64,000 nt of DNA from contig OV050030.1 of NCBI GenBank assembly GCA_920105625.2, positions 86,017,570 through 86,081,569 on the forward strand, in the 5' to 3' direction. Below the pieces are notes generated by a model that was not told the origin of the DNA, did not search any database, and saw nothing but the letters and a program-made list of their open reading frames with translations. The position numbers and the translations under genes are program-made. This document shows positions 52,000-63,545 of this stretch, piece after piece. This DNA is from Clusia tigrina (lineage: Eukaryota > Arthropoda > Insecta > Diptera > Clusiidae). How positions within the stretch are numbered: the stretch's first letter is position 1; each line of letters starts with the position of its first letter.

Positions 52000-53260
52000 A
52001 TTTATACACAACGTACTGGCATGCCAATGGACTCGCCGGCATCACCTATAATAGCAGACATTCTATTGGAAGAAATATTGAACAAATTAATGAAAAGTGG
52101 AAAAAATCTAGATGATCCTAAACAAAAATGAAATAATAAACACATTAAATATGCTAAACAATTGTCACACAACAATAAAATTTACAATTGAAGAAAAAGA
52201 TGATGGACAATTGCCATACTTGGACGTGCTCCTGGTTAAGAGACATAATACAATAGAAGTAAATTGGTATCAAAAACCAAATGCGTCGGGTAGATTAATT
52301 AATTTTTACTCTAAACACCCAAAAAAAGTGACTCAACACGGCGGTCAATTTAAAACGAAGAATACTAACAATTAACGACAAAGGAGAATATAATACAAAT
52401 AAAGATGATTTCAAGGAAAAACGATTTCCCGAATAGACTACATAACAAGCTTATCAAAAACAGCAAAGTGAAAATCGACCGTACCAAAATAAAGAATACT
52501 ACAAAAATATACAAATCAATGACATACATAAAGGAATTTTCAGAAAGTTTCAAAACATCGAATATGTACAATAAAGAAAAATTCCAAATACCACATATAA
52601 CGAAGAACACATAGCAACAACTCTATACAAACACAAAAAGTTCGATCGACAAATTAGATAAGGCTTACGTGATACACAAAATTAATTGTTGTGGAGACGG
52701 GTCCAATTTATGCGACAAAGTATATATTGGTACGTTCAAAAACAAATTAAGGACGAGAATATCAGCGCACAAATCGGATAGAAAAAACAGAGCACAATTC
52801 TTGCAGATCACTGTACTCATAGTGAACATCACCCGAACTTCGACGAAGCACAGGTATTACAAGAAGACCAACGCTACAACAAACGATACCTACTGGAAAT
52901 GCTACGTATCACCAACATACCAACAAAACATTTAATTATAAAACGGACACGCATAGCTGTGCATACATATATAGAAAACTTGTACGAGAAAAGTAAACAC
53001 TCAAAATTACAACAACAAATACAAACATCTAACCAAAGAAAAATTAAGACCACCATTTAATGTTAGGCCGGTAATATTTAGTATTTATTTTTATGTAGTC
53101 TTTAATTTACATTTAAGTTGACAGATCAGAAAATGGTAAGTGCTAAGATATTTACTGATTTGAAACCTTTTTTATATAATTATTATTAATTGTAGACCCT
53201 GAGGATGGTTTCCGGAGGAAACCGAAATATTGAGCACTTTTTAATTAAATAAAATAAAAA
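52000..53260 (+). pseudogene. Penelope-like element: RT end and GIY-YIG endonuclease
   Basis: Near 52010-52060 the RT motif TGMPMDSPASPIIADI is read. The catalytic box region after it is deleted, and the frame 52112-52375 gives LNNCHTTIKFTIEEKDDGQL, PYLDVLLVKRHNTIEVNWYQ and KPNASGRL, the conserved RT C-terminus of Penelope-like elements. The linker with RSLTYI-like residues (MTYIKEFSESFKTSNMY) follows at 52520. The GIY-YIG nuclease starts at 52690 (YIG in KVYIGTFKNKLRTRISAHKS, 52720-52780), then shifts frame near 52795. CCTGAGGATGG with a GGTTTCC/GGAAACC stem lies at 53199-53226, and the end is near 53260. Confidence 0.8.
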
Positions 53261-54439
53261 CCAAGAAATTTTTATTTTTGGACCTTGAACTCGCTACAAA
53301 GACAAATTAATTAGATTTCAACTCGAGGTCGAGAATCAATTAGAAATAATTAAACCAATAATGGGAAAATTACGAGAGAATAAAAAAAAGAATAAGGAGA
53401 TGGTAAGAGCATAAGAATAGGCATTTTTAGTAAATGGATTTATAATTTAGATTCATAAAAAGAATAGTATAAGACATACTTTTTCAGTGTAGGAAATGTT
53501 TGTTTATAGTTACTTGATGTATATACATACATATGTATTCCCATGCAATAACTGCCGCATGCTTGTACCTATGTGTGTACACACGCTATGCTGTGAAAAT
53601 TACTTTACAATTAATTAAAAACAATTAAAAGTTTTTGGAAGGTATGTATGTAGTCATATACAAGCAGGTTACAGGGTGTAGGAGAAGACACTCGTTTATG
53701 GGTATATACATACCAGGAAAATTTAAATTATATAATTGAATAATATTAAATGCAATGAAAGATTTTTTTCATACAGTTGACGATACTATACATAAACGAG
53801 TTTATTTTGAATATTCTCGGTTATGTCAGATTTGCTTAGGATAGAACAAAAATAATATAACTCAAATGTATGAAGAAAAAATATTATACACAAACTTTGT
53901 TCCAAATTAAAACATATTAAATATGCATGATATACGTGTATAGCAATAATATGCACAATTAAGAAAAACTTTTTAATATATAAAAAAATTATATTTAAAA
54001 TTGGTTTATAAAATAACTATAAGTATGAAGTTATTTTTCTTTAATCAAATTAAGTATGAAATAAATAAAAAGAAAAAACAAAAAATAATACTAATATTCT
54101 TTCATTCAGAGAATAACGATAGTTTACACGTCGAAGCGAAGAATCAGGCTCAAAAGAAACACTTCCACCATATATACATACAATGCGGCGAAGTAAATAA
54201 TAGAGGGGTATCCCAAATCTTTTAGACATTTCTAACGCATTTTGACGAGATGAATACAATAAGCAGAAGCTGTACCACAGACATCTGTATGAAACATATT
54301 AGCATATGGAACTTTTGAAGGAGCCACAAACTCCTGATACACGAAGCACAAACTTGGTGTGGGTTTTATGGTAGCCCAAAAACTGCGAAATGAAATAATG
54401 GGATTTACCCGGGCTAGCCGCAATCCGCATTAAGGCGAT
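53261..54439. other. AT-rich spacer, no gene seen
   Basis: The segment has CATA/TATG-rich short repeats near 53525, 53640 and 53705 and an A/T-rich stretch near 53990. The open frames at 54001-54225 and 54232-54423 show no family resemblance. Confidence 0.45.
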
Positions 54440-55670
54440 ATATATTAGCCTAATCTGTCCACAATCTCATACGAGAGAAGGACGAAACGTCCAAGGATGC
54501 GTTCTACGATCGACTCGAAACAGTTTACGATCGCTGCCCCCGCCAAGATGGCAATCGTGCTAAATGACATCAACGCCAAAGTGGGCAAAGAGGAGATTTT
54601 TGGACCAATGATCGGGGAAACATCAGAAAACGGGCTGAGACTGATCGATTTCGCCGCGGAACGCAACTGGTTAGTGAGTAGTACTCGGTTCCAGCACCCC
54701 GATATTCACAAAAACACCTGGTTGTCCCGTGATCAAAGAACTAGAAACCAAATTGATCACGATGTGATCGACTGTAGACAAGACATCTAGCATATTAGTC
54801 GTCCGTACAATCCGAAAAGCCAACATTGACTCGGACCATTACCTTGTTGCAGCTAAGGTTCGCAACCGCCTCAGTATGGCAAAGAATGTCCTCTCTAATA
54901 TGCAAAGAGAGCTTGGGTCGAAAAGTTGCAGTCACAGCAGATAGCCAACGCGTATGCTAAACGTCTCTCGAAACGTCTCTGCTTATAGAAACTACCCCTG
55001 ATCTCGATATATGCGCGCTGTGGACGCTCAATGCTCGCTCCATGCACACGGCTGCTGAAGAGGTGATTGGCTGCCACCTCCCGAGAGAAAACAGCTGGTA
55101 TGACGAAGAGTATCGCCACGCCGCCGCAGAGAAAGACGCAGCATATCGAGCCACCCCGCCATCAGTTGCATTGCGAACTGCTAAGAAGCGATATAGAGAA
55201 AAATTAGGGAAGAAAAGCGAGAGGTGGAAAAGCGAGAATGCGAGGAAATCAAGATGTTTGGTAGCAGACATATAGCTAAAAATTGTATAAACGACTGAGG
55301 CGTGAAACGAAAGGTTTTAAGACCGAAGCTTACTCCTGCAAAGACGAAAACGGGAGTCCACGTTATGGAGAGAACATTTATCGAATTTGTTGAATGGCGA
55401 TAGCACTAACGATAATAGTGAATATGACGAAATTGATGTAGCCCCACCAGACTATGAAGAGGTGTTATTAGCTACCAAGCGGATCAAGAAGAACAAAACC
55501 ACGGGAGATGTTGTATGGACCAAGTTCAAGTAGATCTGACTGGATGTTTCCAACTAGCGTCAGAGAGCGCTTAGCAGATACGACTAACGAAGGCTAATAA
55601 CTCGGCAATGATCACCAATGGTTGTCTGACAATGATGATGATGATGATGATGATGATGAGGAGATGATAT
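54440..55670 (+). pseudogene. RTE-clade LINE, internally deleted, with 3' tail
   Basis: The endonuclease C-terminal part is well preserved: LNDINAKVGKEEIFGPMIG, NGLRLIDFAAERNWLVSSTR, FQHPDIHKNTWLSRDQ and NQIDHDVID (54560-54780). The linker SWYDEEYRHAAAEKDAAYRA and KKRYREKLGKKSER follows at 55095-55230, then ENGSP and a YEEVLLATKRIKKNKTTGD block (about 55350-55510) that precedes the RT. The RT itself is missing. The element ends with (GAT)n at 55634-55665, the usual TGATGA-type tail of this clade, so the 3' end is real and the loss is internal. Confidence 0.78.
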
Positions 55671-55689
55671 TTATATATCATACCAACCA

Positions 55690-55910
55690 AAAAAAATTCC
55701 AACTGTTTCATTTAATTTGGAGTTTCCTATGAGTTTCTTTTCCCACCATTGAAAATAAATTGAAGTTGTTCAAAATTTTACAAATATGAAATCCAATATT
55801 TAAAAATTTTGAAAACTATTGCTCATATAGCCATACTCATGTAAGTATCCAATTGAACCAATGTTAAAGTCTTTAAAAATATGTATTTTTTGAAATGAGT
55901 ATATATAATT
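55690..55910 (+). repeat. 3' UTR copy of the R1/LOA/I-like LINE
   Basis: This is related to 33400-33600: TTCATTTAATTTGGAGTTTC, CCCACCATTGAAAATAAATT, and the end TTTTTTGAAATGAGTATATA (55888 onward). Nothing coding is attached; it is a 5'-truncated insertion next to the RTE tail. Confidence 0.7.
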
Positions 55911-56169
55911 TTTTTACAAATATCCGGCTTCGCTCTACTAATAAAAATATGTCAACTAAAATCGATATTGAGAAATATTTACTTTTTCTGTTTTCAATGT
56001 TTCGTTCTATCCAACCTTTTTTTATAAAATTCGTTTGAGTTAACTTTACAACAATTCGAGCATAAGTTGAAAACTTACAGTGATCTTAGTTTCATTTCTT
56101 ACAAAATATTTAATATCTCAAAACTCCGATGTTGGCACAAAAAGGAAAAACCTCATAAAATAAAATAAC

Positions 56170-57640
56170 TACAATACATTTATTGAAGTGCTTCACACTA
56201 TATAAAAAATGTTTGTTTTTTTTGGTGGGAAAGCAAATATACAAATCATTTGGCCTACTTATAAATCATTTGACCTACATACAATTGGTAATGGGAAAAG
56301 CAATCAACACGCAGATCAATCCCTTTTTTTTTAAGGTTTGACCTTGTGCTTTATTGAGGGTGTTTGAAAAACATAAGTTAACTGGCAATTGAAGTATTTT
56401 AAACTTAAAAGAAAATTTTTTAGGAATAAGTAGAATTCTTGGAATAAAAACAGATTCTCCTTATCCACAACCAGTTGAAATGGTTGCCTCAATGATATTA
56501 TTTTGTGACTCTTAAACGTGTGCCATTATATGGGCTGAAGCTTCCAAACTATTTAAAAATTCGACAGGATAAATTGTCGTTTCATAGTGTTCAGCTACCG
56601 AATGTATCGAAGTGTAACTTTATCTCGCCGCCGGTTACATTTTTTTAAATTGTAGGGTTGATCATAGCGACTTGCTCATTTTTCGGTGATAAAATAGCTC
56701 GTTCACAAAACCAGGAGTCCTATTTGCTGTTAATGTCATTAATTTCCTCGTCTATGCCTGAAATTAGGCCTTAAATATTTGGAAGTATTTGTCATAAGGA
56801 AGAAGTGACAAAAGGAAGAAGTTACATTGTCATTATCTGTTGTACGTTTTCCTTCACCAATTTCTAAAAGTTAATCGGTTTAATGTGCATTGGCGAAATT
56901 TTCCTTTCGAGCTCTCATACACATTTTTAAATGGTGTTTTTTCACCTTTGCCCAAATTTCGGATTGCTTGATGGACGCGTTTATTTCGTCCGCTTTTGTA
57001 CCTTTGGGTATAATAGGTAAACTTTGCCGAAAATCATCAGAAAAATGAAATGTTATTCCTCCCATGACTTGGGAGTCATCTCGCAAAAGTTGCAAACTTT
57101 TATTTACAGTTTCTACTGCTTTCTTATTTACCATAGTGCATTCGATCCAAAAAATTAACACCCATTCTCTTAAAATTTTGACCTTACCGGAATCCAGATC
57201 TATTATGAATTTTAAGATTTTCAATTGATTTTGGACCACGGTGTTTACTTCAAAGCAGAGGAAGGTAGTATAATTCTGGGTTATTAGTATGTGTGGTGTC
57301 CAAACAGCCTAAGACATATAATCGAAAGATATCTGCTCTTTCCTCAACTGGGTGGCCACGTTTTTTGCGAATAAATTCGCCTTTTCGCTTATTTTAAGTG
57401 TAATATTTTGGGACTTCTTCATGCAAAAAAGGTTCGGCGAAGTCGTCGTTAGACTAAAGTTTGAAAAATGCCATTAATATAAAATGCGATCACATATAAA
57501 CAAAAATATTCAATTTTGCCGTTTTCTAGATGGACATCAAGATGCATGACTGGTGGAAATCGTTCATGAATTGGAAAAGAAAAAATTCGCCACGCCGCAC
57601 AGTTTTATTTTGGTGGCAAAAAAGCAATTTTTCGACCATT
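56170..57640 (-). pseudogene. Old Helitron RepHel remnant, minus strand
   Basis: Read on the minus strand from right to left: WRIFSF and HERF with HLENG (57600-57490), EEVPKYYT and RKKRGHPVEE (57440-57330), a THTNNPELYYL stretch near 57280, then after a deletion the helicase frame 57239-56880 with WVLIFWIECTMVNKKAVE (Walker B with Ile for Asp) and SDDFRQSLPIIPKGTKADEI. The C-terminal KHFNKC-like end lies near 56180. Walker A and Rep catalytic parts are gone. It is a lineage separate from Helitrons 1, A and B and much older. Confidence 0.75.
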
Positions 57641-58740
57641 GTTTTTTAAAAATCGAATGATGCAGTTTTATAGAGAAATGTTTCATTAAGAAAAATCCCT
57701 AATTTGTTTTCCTTAAAAATAATTTTTTGTCTTAGAAAAAATCGAGTGAAGTCACTTAAAGATTGTACAGCGGAAACTGTTGAAGGTTTTCATGTATTTC
57801 AGTGGCGTATTTATGTGAGTCATTTTTGTTACTAACATTTTAATGGCGTTTTTTTTCATTAGAAGTGTCTGGTTTACGTAATTGGTTCAAAAGATATGCG
57901 CGTTTCAAAATAGCTTTATAAAATGCAGCGTTTGCAACTTTCTTTGGAAAAAAACTAAATTTGCTCCAGCTACCTCCGTCTTCTCACTGCAATAAAATGG
58001 AAGGTTAGATTATATTGTTTCAATTTATTGAAAAAAATTCACCGACCTCTACCGATCCTCTGCAAACTTATGAATTTTCTGCCAAAGGCCACGAAAATTG
58101 CAATATAAATTTGCAATAAAATATGTTGCATACTTAAAGGCTTAAACTTCTTTAATGATGGGTTCAATAAAATAATGTATAGTTTATTTTTATTTAATAT
58201 TCTATTTGTTATATTTTTGATTTAGAGCACAACTTCTCTCGGTCACAGACGACTACCAATTTAAGTATATTTTCTACTTAATGCATTTCATATTCTTAAC
58301 TGCCTAAAATAATAAATTATGAATGCGAATTTCAGAGACAAATATTGTTCACAACTATTTAAATTTTGCTTATGGTAGTTGCAGTTATCTGCGACATGCG
58401 ACTGCAAAAACAAATAAGCATTATGTTACCTATCGGTACTGATCATTTGTTTTTGGGTTCTTACTTTTAAATGCACATCACATTCAACAATTAATTATAA
58501 CAACAACTAATTAACAATTCATTGACAGCAAGTTGAAAGAAGTGCATAACGAAATAAGAAAATCAAAACCATATGATTTGATAAACAAAACCATTTGAAT
58601 TGATTGATAATAACATTTTGCAAAGCAGAAGTAGAAGAAAATTTTTAAACATAATTATTAAAATGATTTTATTTTCTGTGTCATATAGTGAATTGAGTGG
58701 GGAGCTTATTAATTGCTGTTAAATGTTCTTTTATTAACAG
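57641..58740. other. AT-rich spacer; likely 5' part of the following transposase gene
   Basis: No coding match is seen. A splice acceptor TTTTATTAACAG ending at 58740 suggests that at least one upstream exon of the next gene lay here, but I cannot identify it. Confidence 0.4.
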
Positions 58741-59479
58741 ATTTCATAAAAGCAAAAAATTCGGTGCTTACGAAAAAAGAAATCGAAATCGTGAAAAAAG
58801 CAGTTCAGAAGAGATTTCTTAGTCGCTTTTATAAACGCTGGGAAAAATCGCAAAAAAGTCCTATTTCTTGAAAAAAAATGATGCATGGCTAAAAAGTAGG
58901 TTCTGAAACAAAATAATTTAATGCGAATTTTAAATACCATAACAAGTTTTTTTCAGCTATATTTGAAGTATCACTTGCTGATAACCAACGTAGTTGTTCA
59001 ACGAAAAAGGGAAGGCCAGTTAAGGAGTTCGGCGAATGCGGAGATCATATTAAAAGGTACAAAACTGCTGTTTTAGCTTCCCGGTATACACAAGAACAAT
59101 TAGTCATGGCGAATACAGTAACGGGCGCAGAAATAAAATCACAATCAAATATTCCTTCGTCAACTGCTAGCATTAATGATGGATGCAGAGTGAACAAGGA
59201 TCAGTACGAAACAATAAAAATGTTCTCCAAGGAGAAGGATATGATATTTATCCACCTTATATAAAGGTATTAAACGGAAAGAAAAAATGTTATCCTGATA
59301 ATATTCGAAGATCAGAAAAGAAAGCCTCTGTTAGCTTGCAAAGTTTGATAGAATACACGACAAAACGTATTTTTCCGACGAAAATGTTAATGCTATCACA
59401 AATTTCAAATGCACTTTTACGTTTCAGTGGGGTTGCGATGGCTCCTCTGGTCATGTAGAGTACAAACAGAGTTTGCCAT

Positions 59480-60283
59480 CTAATGTAAGCACAAGCATCG
59501 ATGTGTGAGCTGGTGCGTTATCATGGTGCAAAATCCATGATTGGTTTTTCCACAATTCTGGGCGTTTCTGACGAATTGCTTCTCGCAAACGGCGCATAAC
59601 TTCAAGGTAGTATTCCTTGTTGACCGTACGAATTCATGATGCACCACGCCATTGCAATCAAAGAAAACTGTCAGCAAAACCTTTACGTTCGACAGAACTT
59701 GACGTGCTTTTTTCGGTCTTGGCTCATCTGGACGTTTCCATTGGGATGATTGGGCTTTGGTTTCAATGTCATAGCCATACACCCACGATTCGTCACCAGT
59801 TATGATCGTTTTGAGGAAATCTGGATCGTCATTGACGATGTTCAACAGCTCCTGAGCGATGTCCATGCGACGTTGTTTTTGCTCAAAATTTAGCAATTTT
59901 GGAACAATCTTCGCTGCCGCACGTTTCATGCCTAAAACATCCGTAAAAATTGCTTGGCATGAGCCGAAATATATGCCAACATCATCAGCAACCTCTCTGA
60001 TAGTGATTCGACGATTATCCAAAATCATTTTCTTCACTGCGTCAATATTTTCATCGGTTGTTGACGTGCTCGGGCGACCAGGACGAGCATCGTCATTGAC
60101 ATCTTCTCGGCCTTCCTTAAACCGGTTATACCACAACTGAACTTGTGTTCTGCTCATAGTAGACTCGCCAAAGGCCACAGTCAACATTTCAAATGTCCTT
60201 GCGCATTTAATTTCATTTTTTACACAAAACTGAATACAGTTTCTTTGATCCATTTTTTCGAATAGTACAAAATCGAAGAGCAC
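59480..60283 (-). pseudogene. mariner transposase, truncated
   Basis: The open frame has 267 codons; the likely native start is Met 11 (MDQRNCIQFC). The paired helix-turn-helix region is complete: FEMLTVAFGESTMSRTQVQ, WYNRFKEGRED (51-61), and GRPSTST followed by RRITIREVADDVGI. The linker and first catalytic Asp are present (ITGDESWVYGYD, Asp 164), as is the conserved VKVLLTVFFDCNGVVHHEF block. After HEF a frameshift garbles the next part. The HHDNAPAH motif with the second Asp can be read in another frame near 59520-59545, and the third Asp and C-terminus are absent. It would cut and paste the element at TA sites if whole. Confidence 0.87.
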
Positions 60284-60460
60284 ACCAAAACACGACTAAC
60301 CTTTTTATCTGTCAAAAACAAACTGACAATCCAAAATGGTTGGTATTGCCAACATATATAACAGACATGTGTACCAACATAACAGAAAAAAAAATGCGAA
60401 CATCGAACATACGTAACTCACGAAATTTGAAAATAACGGTTATTTTTTTATCACACCTCG
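59480..60460 (-). mobile_element. mariner, 3'-truncated, transposase half preserved
   Basis: The right end (5' of the element) is the inverted terminus ATCACACCTCG at 60460, next to TA. The left terminus is missing; the sequence stops near the second catalytic Asp. It is the only one of the three related mariners that keeps the central region deleted from the other two. Confidence 0.85.
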
Positions 60461-60879
60461 TAGATCGCTTTCGTATTTTTCTTAAGACTATAGCATGTGG
60501 CCAAAAAATAGATACTGACAAGTTTAAAAAATTTGCGTGGATACAGCTGAACTATTTGTTAAAAAATATAACTGGTTCTTCATGCAGGTTACTGTCCATG
60601 AAATACTTGTACATGGACATAATTGATGCATCAGTACTCCCTATTAGTATGCTCTTCGAGGAAGCAGAAGAAGCATGTAATAAAGATTACAGGAAGTATA
60701 TGTTGATGTTTTCTAGAAAGTGCAATAGAACTTCAACAAATACTGATGTTTTCCATCGTCTGCTTGCATCATATGATCCTTTCATAAGTAGTATAAGACG
60801 TCAACCTCGTAAACAGATTTTGGAACTAGATGATGTAGTTAAAGAAATGATAGTTGATGAATAAAATGTTTGATTATAT

Positions 60880-61445
60880 TGAACTCATTTTATTTATACT
60901 TAAATGAAAATATTTAGAAATATTTACTATACACATTATTATGATCTATTATATTATATTTCATGAATCCGCATGAATTCAGGAAACTTTTTTAACCTGT
61001 GAAATGTGGGCCATGACCATTTCCAATACACAATTTCTGTATCTTCTCAGATATAAATAGCCAAAAATTCAGTTCAATCTCTATATTGAATCCCATTTTG
61101 AAGCACTTTCCACACTTAAGTTTATATGGGAAGTGGGCGTGAAAGTTCAATGACTACGCCCATTTTCACAACACAATATCTATTCACAATATAATATCTT
61201 CAAATATAAATTACCAAAATTTCAGTTCAATATATTATTGAAACCCATTTTGTAGCACTTTCTATGTTGAGTTTGTATGGGAGGTGGGCGTGGAAATTGA
61301 CCGACCACGCCTATTTTTGGAGTTTTTCTTAATCTCGAGCCAAAAGTAATTTTTTACAAAATAGGTGATCCTCCGATTTCTCCTTCTATTTTTGTCCTTA
61401 ATATGTATGGGGTCGTACCACTGCGCGCCGCTTCGGATGCAACCT
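60880..61445. repeat. GGGCGTGG-type repeat segment
   Basis: Two parallel modules near 61020-61190 and 61195-61320 share TTCAGTTCAAT, CCCATTTTG.AGCACTTTC and TATGGGAGGTGGGCGTG. The style matches the INE-1-like blocks in Helitrons A and B, but this copy stands alone and abuts the TIR element at 61449. No gene is seen. Confidence 0.5.
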
Positions 61446-61448
61446 CTA

Positions 61449-62368
61449 CAGGGTGGCCCAAATGAGACCTACTGATGTTAAGCACGTGTAACTCTTGTAA
61501 TAACAGGATTTTTTAAATGATTTATTTTAATATGTTAAAAACATTTTATGCAAATTTAACGTGACTATGTGTGAAATATGACATCAGACAAATGACCACC
61601 ATTTTGCTCGATACAGGCATTGGCTCTTTTTAGCGCATTTTGCATTACACGGCGTAATGTTTCTGGTTGCAGGTGCCGTATTTCGTCTCGAATATTCTGC
61701 TTGAGCTGACCAAGTGTCTGTGGTTTGTTAACATACACTTTGTCTTTTAAATATCCCCCCACCAGCTAAATCTGGTGAACGAGGAGGCCAAGGGAAATCT
61801 GAATTTCTTGAAATTATGCGTTCACCAAAAATTTCACGCAGCATATCAATAGTTTGCCTAGCAGTATGCGCAGTGGCTCCATCTTGTTGAAACCACAAAT
61901 TAGGATGTTGCTCCATCATTGGCCGCAAAAAGTTGTCGATCATTGTTCTGTAAGAAGCCCCGGAGACCCTTTCTGGCGTTTCATCCTCATTCTCAAAGAA
62001 ATATGGGCCGATGATTTTTGTGGCCATAACACCGCACCAAACAGTGCATCTGATTGGGTGTGACTGATGCTGATGTATTGCCCTTGGATTTTCGGAGCCC
62101 CACAACCTACAGTTTTGTTTATTCACATAACCACTTAATGGAAATGCGCTTTAATGGAAAACGGCGATAATTTCGCTGCGTCAGAACAATAGATCGTTGA
62201 GAAGAATAATAAAATTCGATAATTTTAATGCGTTGTTGTAGACTGTACGTATTCATTTTAAATTTCCAAGAGTTCAGTTATAATCTGCAAAAGGAAAAAA
62301 TAAATTATGTTAAAAACTAAAAAAGTTATTTGTGTTTCACAACAGCTGGTCTTATTTGGGCCACCCTG
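61449..62368 (-). mobile_element. Tc1/mariner-superfamily element, internally deleted, ends intact
   Basis: The inverted ends CAGGGTGGCCCAAATGAGAC and CAGGGTGGCCCAAATAAGAC (right, complement) match at 19 of 20 positions, each bordered by TA. Length is 920 bp. On the minus strand a start region MNTYSLQQRIKIIEFYY (62255-62205) runs after a deletion into GYVNKQNCRLWG. Confidence 0.88.
61565..62255 (-). pseudogene. Transposase of the 61.4-kb Tc1/mariner-type element
   Basis: The protein is recognised by FFQQDGATAHTA-type motifs: NLWFQQDGATAHTARQTIDM carries the second catalytic Asp, and WPPRSPDL the third. The N-terminal start survives, but the helix-turn-helix and the region with the first Asp (the FSDEAHF motif) are deleted. 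GYVNKQNC is joined directly to a short N-terminal piece. A shift near 61750 leads to the C-terminal part (GYLKDKVYVNKPQTLGQLKQ, and GGHLSDVIFHT at the end). The same family, with a different sequence, is seen at 62680-63366. Confidence 0.83.
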
Positions 62369-62679
62369 TACCTCTTTGGTATTTTTATATATCATCATGT
62401 ATATTTTGTAATGGAAACATGGCTAAATCTGAGCCTTTGTTAACATATTTGCAAATGTTATTTAATTTAATTTAATTTTTTGAAAAAAGTAAATAAATTA
62501 CAGTTGTCAATCTTATAACTAGCTATAGCAACAAAGACCTTAAGCTTACTGTTTAAAAGGGTATGATAATTTTGATTTAGTGCTTAGTTATTTTATTAGT
62601 TTTTTCGCTGTAGGTCTTTTTGACAGCTGTCACTTGATTTATTCTCAGTTTGGTTTGCCATCTAATAAGTTTATAGCCG
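62369..62679. other. AT-rich spacer, no gene seen
   Basis: Short sequence between two transposon relics; a few TTTAATTTAATTT runs only. Confidence 0.4.
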
Positions 62680-63366
62680 AACGTCCATCAAGAGCGTCGC
62701 ACGTTCAGTGAATGGGCCCAAAATGAGATGGCCATCGATCCTGATTTTCACAATAAAATTTTGTTCAGCGATGAAGCTCACTTTTGATTGAATGGGTACA
62801 TTAATAAGCAAAATTGTCGCATTTGGAGTGACGATAATCCACAAGCCATTGTTGAGACGCCTCGCATCCTCAAAAAGTCACTGTTTATTGTGTTCTGTGG
62901 GCAGAGGAAATTCTTGGTCCATATTTCTTCAAAAATGAAGCCGGCCATACTGTTACAGTCAATGGGGAACGCTATAGAGCTTTTCGTGCCTGAATTGAAG
63001 GATGTTGATGTGGATGACTTTTGGTTCCAACAAGACGGCGCTACATGCCATACAGCCAACGAAACAATCAAGTTATTGAAGGAAACTTTTGGTGATCGCA
63101 TTATCTCGCGTCGTGGGCCTGTGGCGTGGCCTCCAAGATCGTGCGATTGAACACCGCTGGACTATTTTTTGTGGGGTTATGTGAAGTCGCTTGTTTACGC
63201 AGATAAGCCCGAGACGATTGACGCCTTGGAAGAGAATATTCGGCGCGTTATTGCTGACATACGGCCACAATTGCTGCAAAAAGTGGTCGAAAATTGGGCC
63301 TCTCGGCTAGAATTTATTCGAGGCACCCGCGGCGGCCACTTGCCCGAAATCATTTTCAAAACATAA
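62680..63366 (+). pseudogene. Second Tc1/mariner-type transposase, 5'-truncated
   Basis: The sequence begins in RASHVQ and, read through shifts, contains FSEWAQNEMAIDPDFHNKI, then LFSDEAHF with the first catalytic Asp followed at once by a TGA (62786), INKQNCRIW, DFWFQQDGATCHTANET with the second Asp, and VAWPPRSCD with the third. A stop at 63148 precedes the well-kept C-terminus (LWGYVKSLVYADKPETIDAL to GGHLPEIIFKT, 63169-63366). It is related to the 61.4-kb element, but the two have clearly diverged, so they are separate families. The N-terminal DNA-binding domain is missing. GGTTTGCCATC near 62652 and ATGGCAAACCC at 63366 may be the remains of its ends. Confidence 0.82.
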
Positions 63367-63545
63367 TGGCAAACCCTTATCTTAATAAAAAAGCTAAATT
63401 CGTAGCCATAACATAAAATTATATGCATTTTATTTCTGCTTGAAAACCACATGTCTAAAAATACACCCTTTAGTTCAAAATACAGATTGAGTTTACAAAT
63501 AAATTCTACAATTGTTGTGATATTGGTGCGCTTTACATTTCTTAG

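Larger units (their letters stand above)
58741..60864 (+). pseudogene. Transib/RAG1-like (or Chapaev-like) transposase gene, carrying a mariner
   Basis: Exon 58741-58895 reads LTKKEIEIVKKAVQKRFLSR with FYKRWEKSQ, ending at a GTAGGT donor. The intron is 58896-58956 (61 bp, TTTTTTTCAG acceptor). The next exon (58957-59468) has KRYKTAVLASRYTQEQLV, the KKKCYPDNIRRSE block, and after a shift WGCDGSSGHVEYKQ, where the Asp fits the first catalytic residue. The middle is lost and a mariner occupies 59.48-60.46 kb. The C-terminus (60470-60864) has LFEEAEEACNKDYRKYMLMF with SRKCNRTSTNTD and SYDPFISS. The Glu followed by NK..R, then R..S, mirrors the third-acidic-residue region of RAG1 and Transib. Family placement is from memory; a Chapaev relative is the main alternative. 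Confidence 0.65.

Noticed and set aside
53199..53226. CTGAGGA, a GGTTTCC/GGAAACC stem and GAAA in the Penelope-like 3' region as a hammerhead ribozyme
   Set aside because: The conserved core words and stem II are suggestive, but there is an extra T beside the stem and I find no pairing for stems I and III.
55634..55665. (GAT)n as an independent microsatellite
   Set aside because: It sits at the 3' end of an RTE-type LINE, a clade known for such tails.
60340..60864. Single 174-codon protein starting at 60340
   Set aside because: The first ~40 codons are the non-coding end of the mariner; only the part from about 60470 belongs to the Transib/RAG1-like gene.
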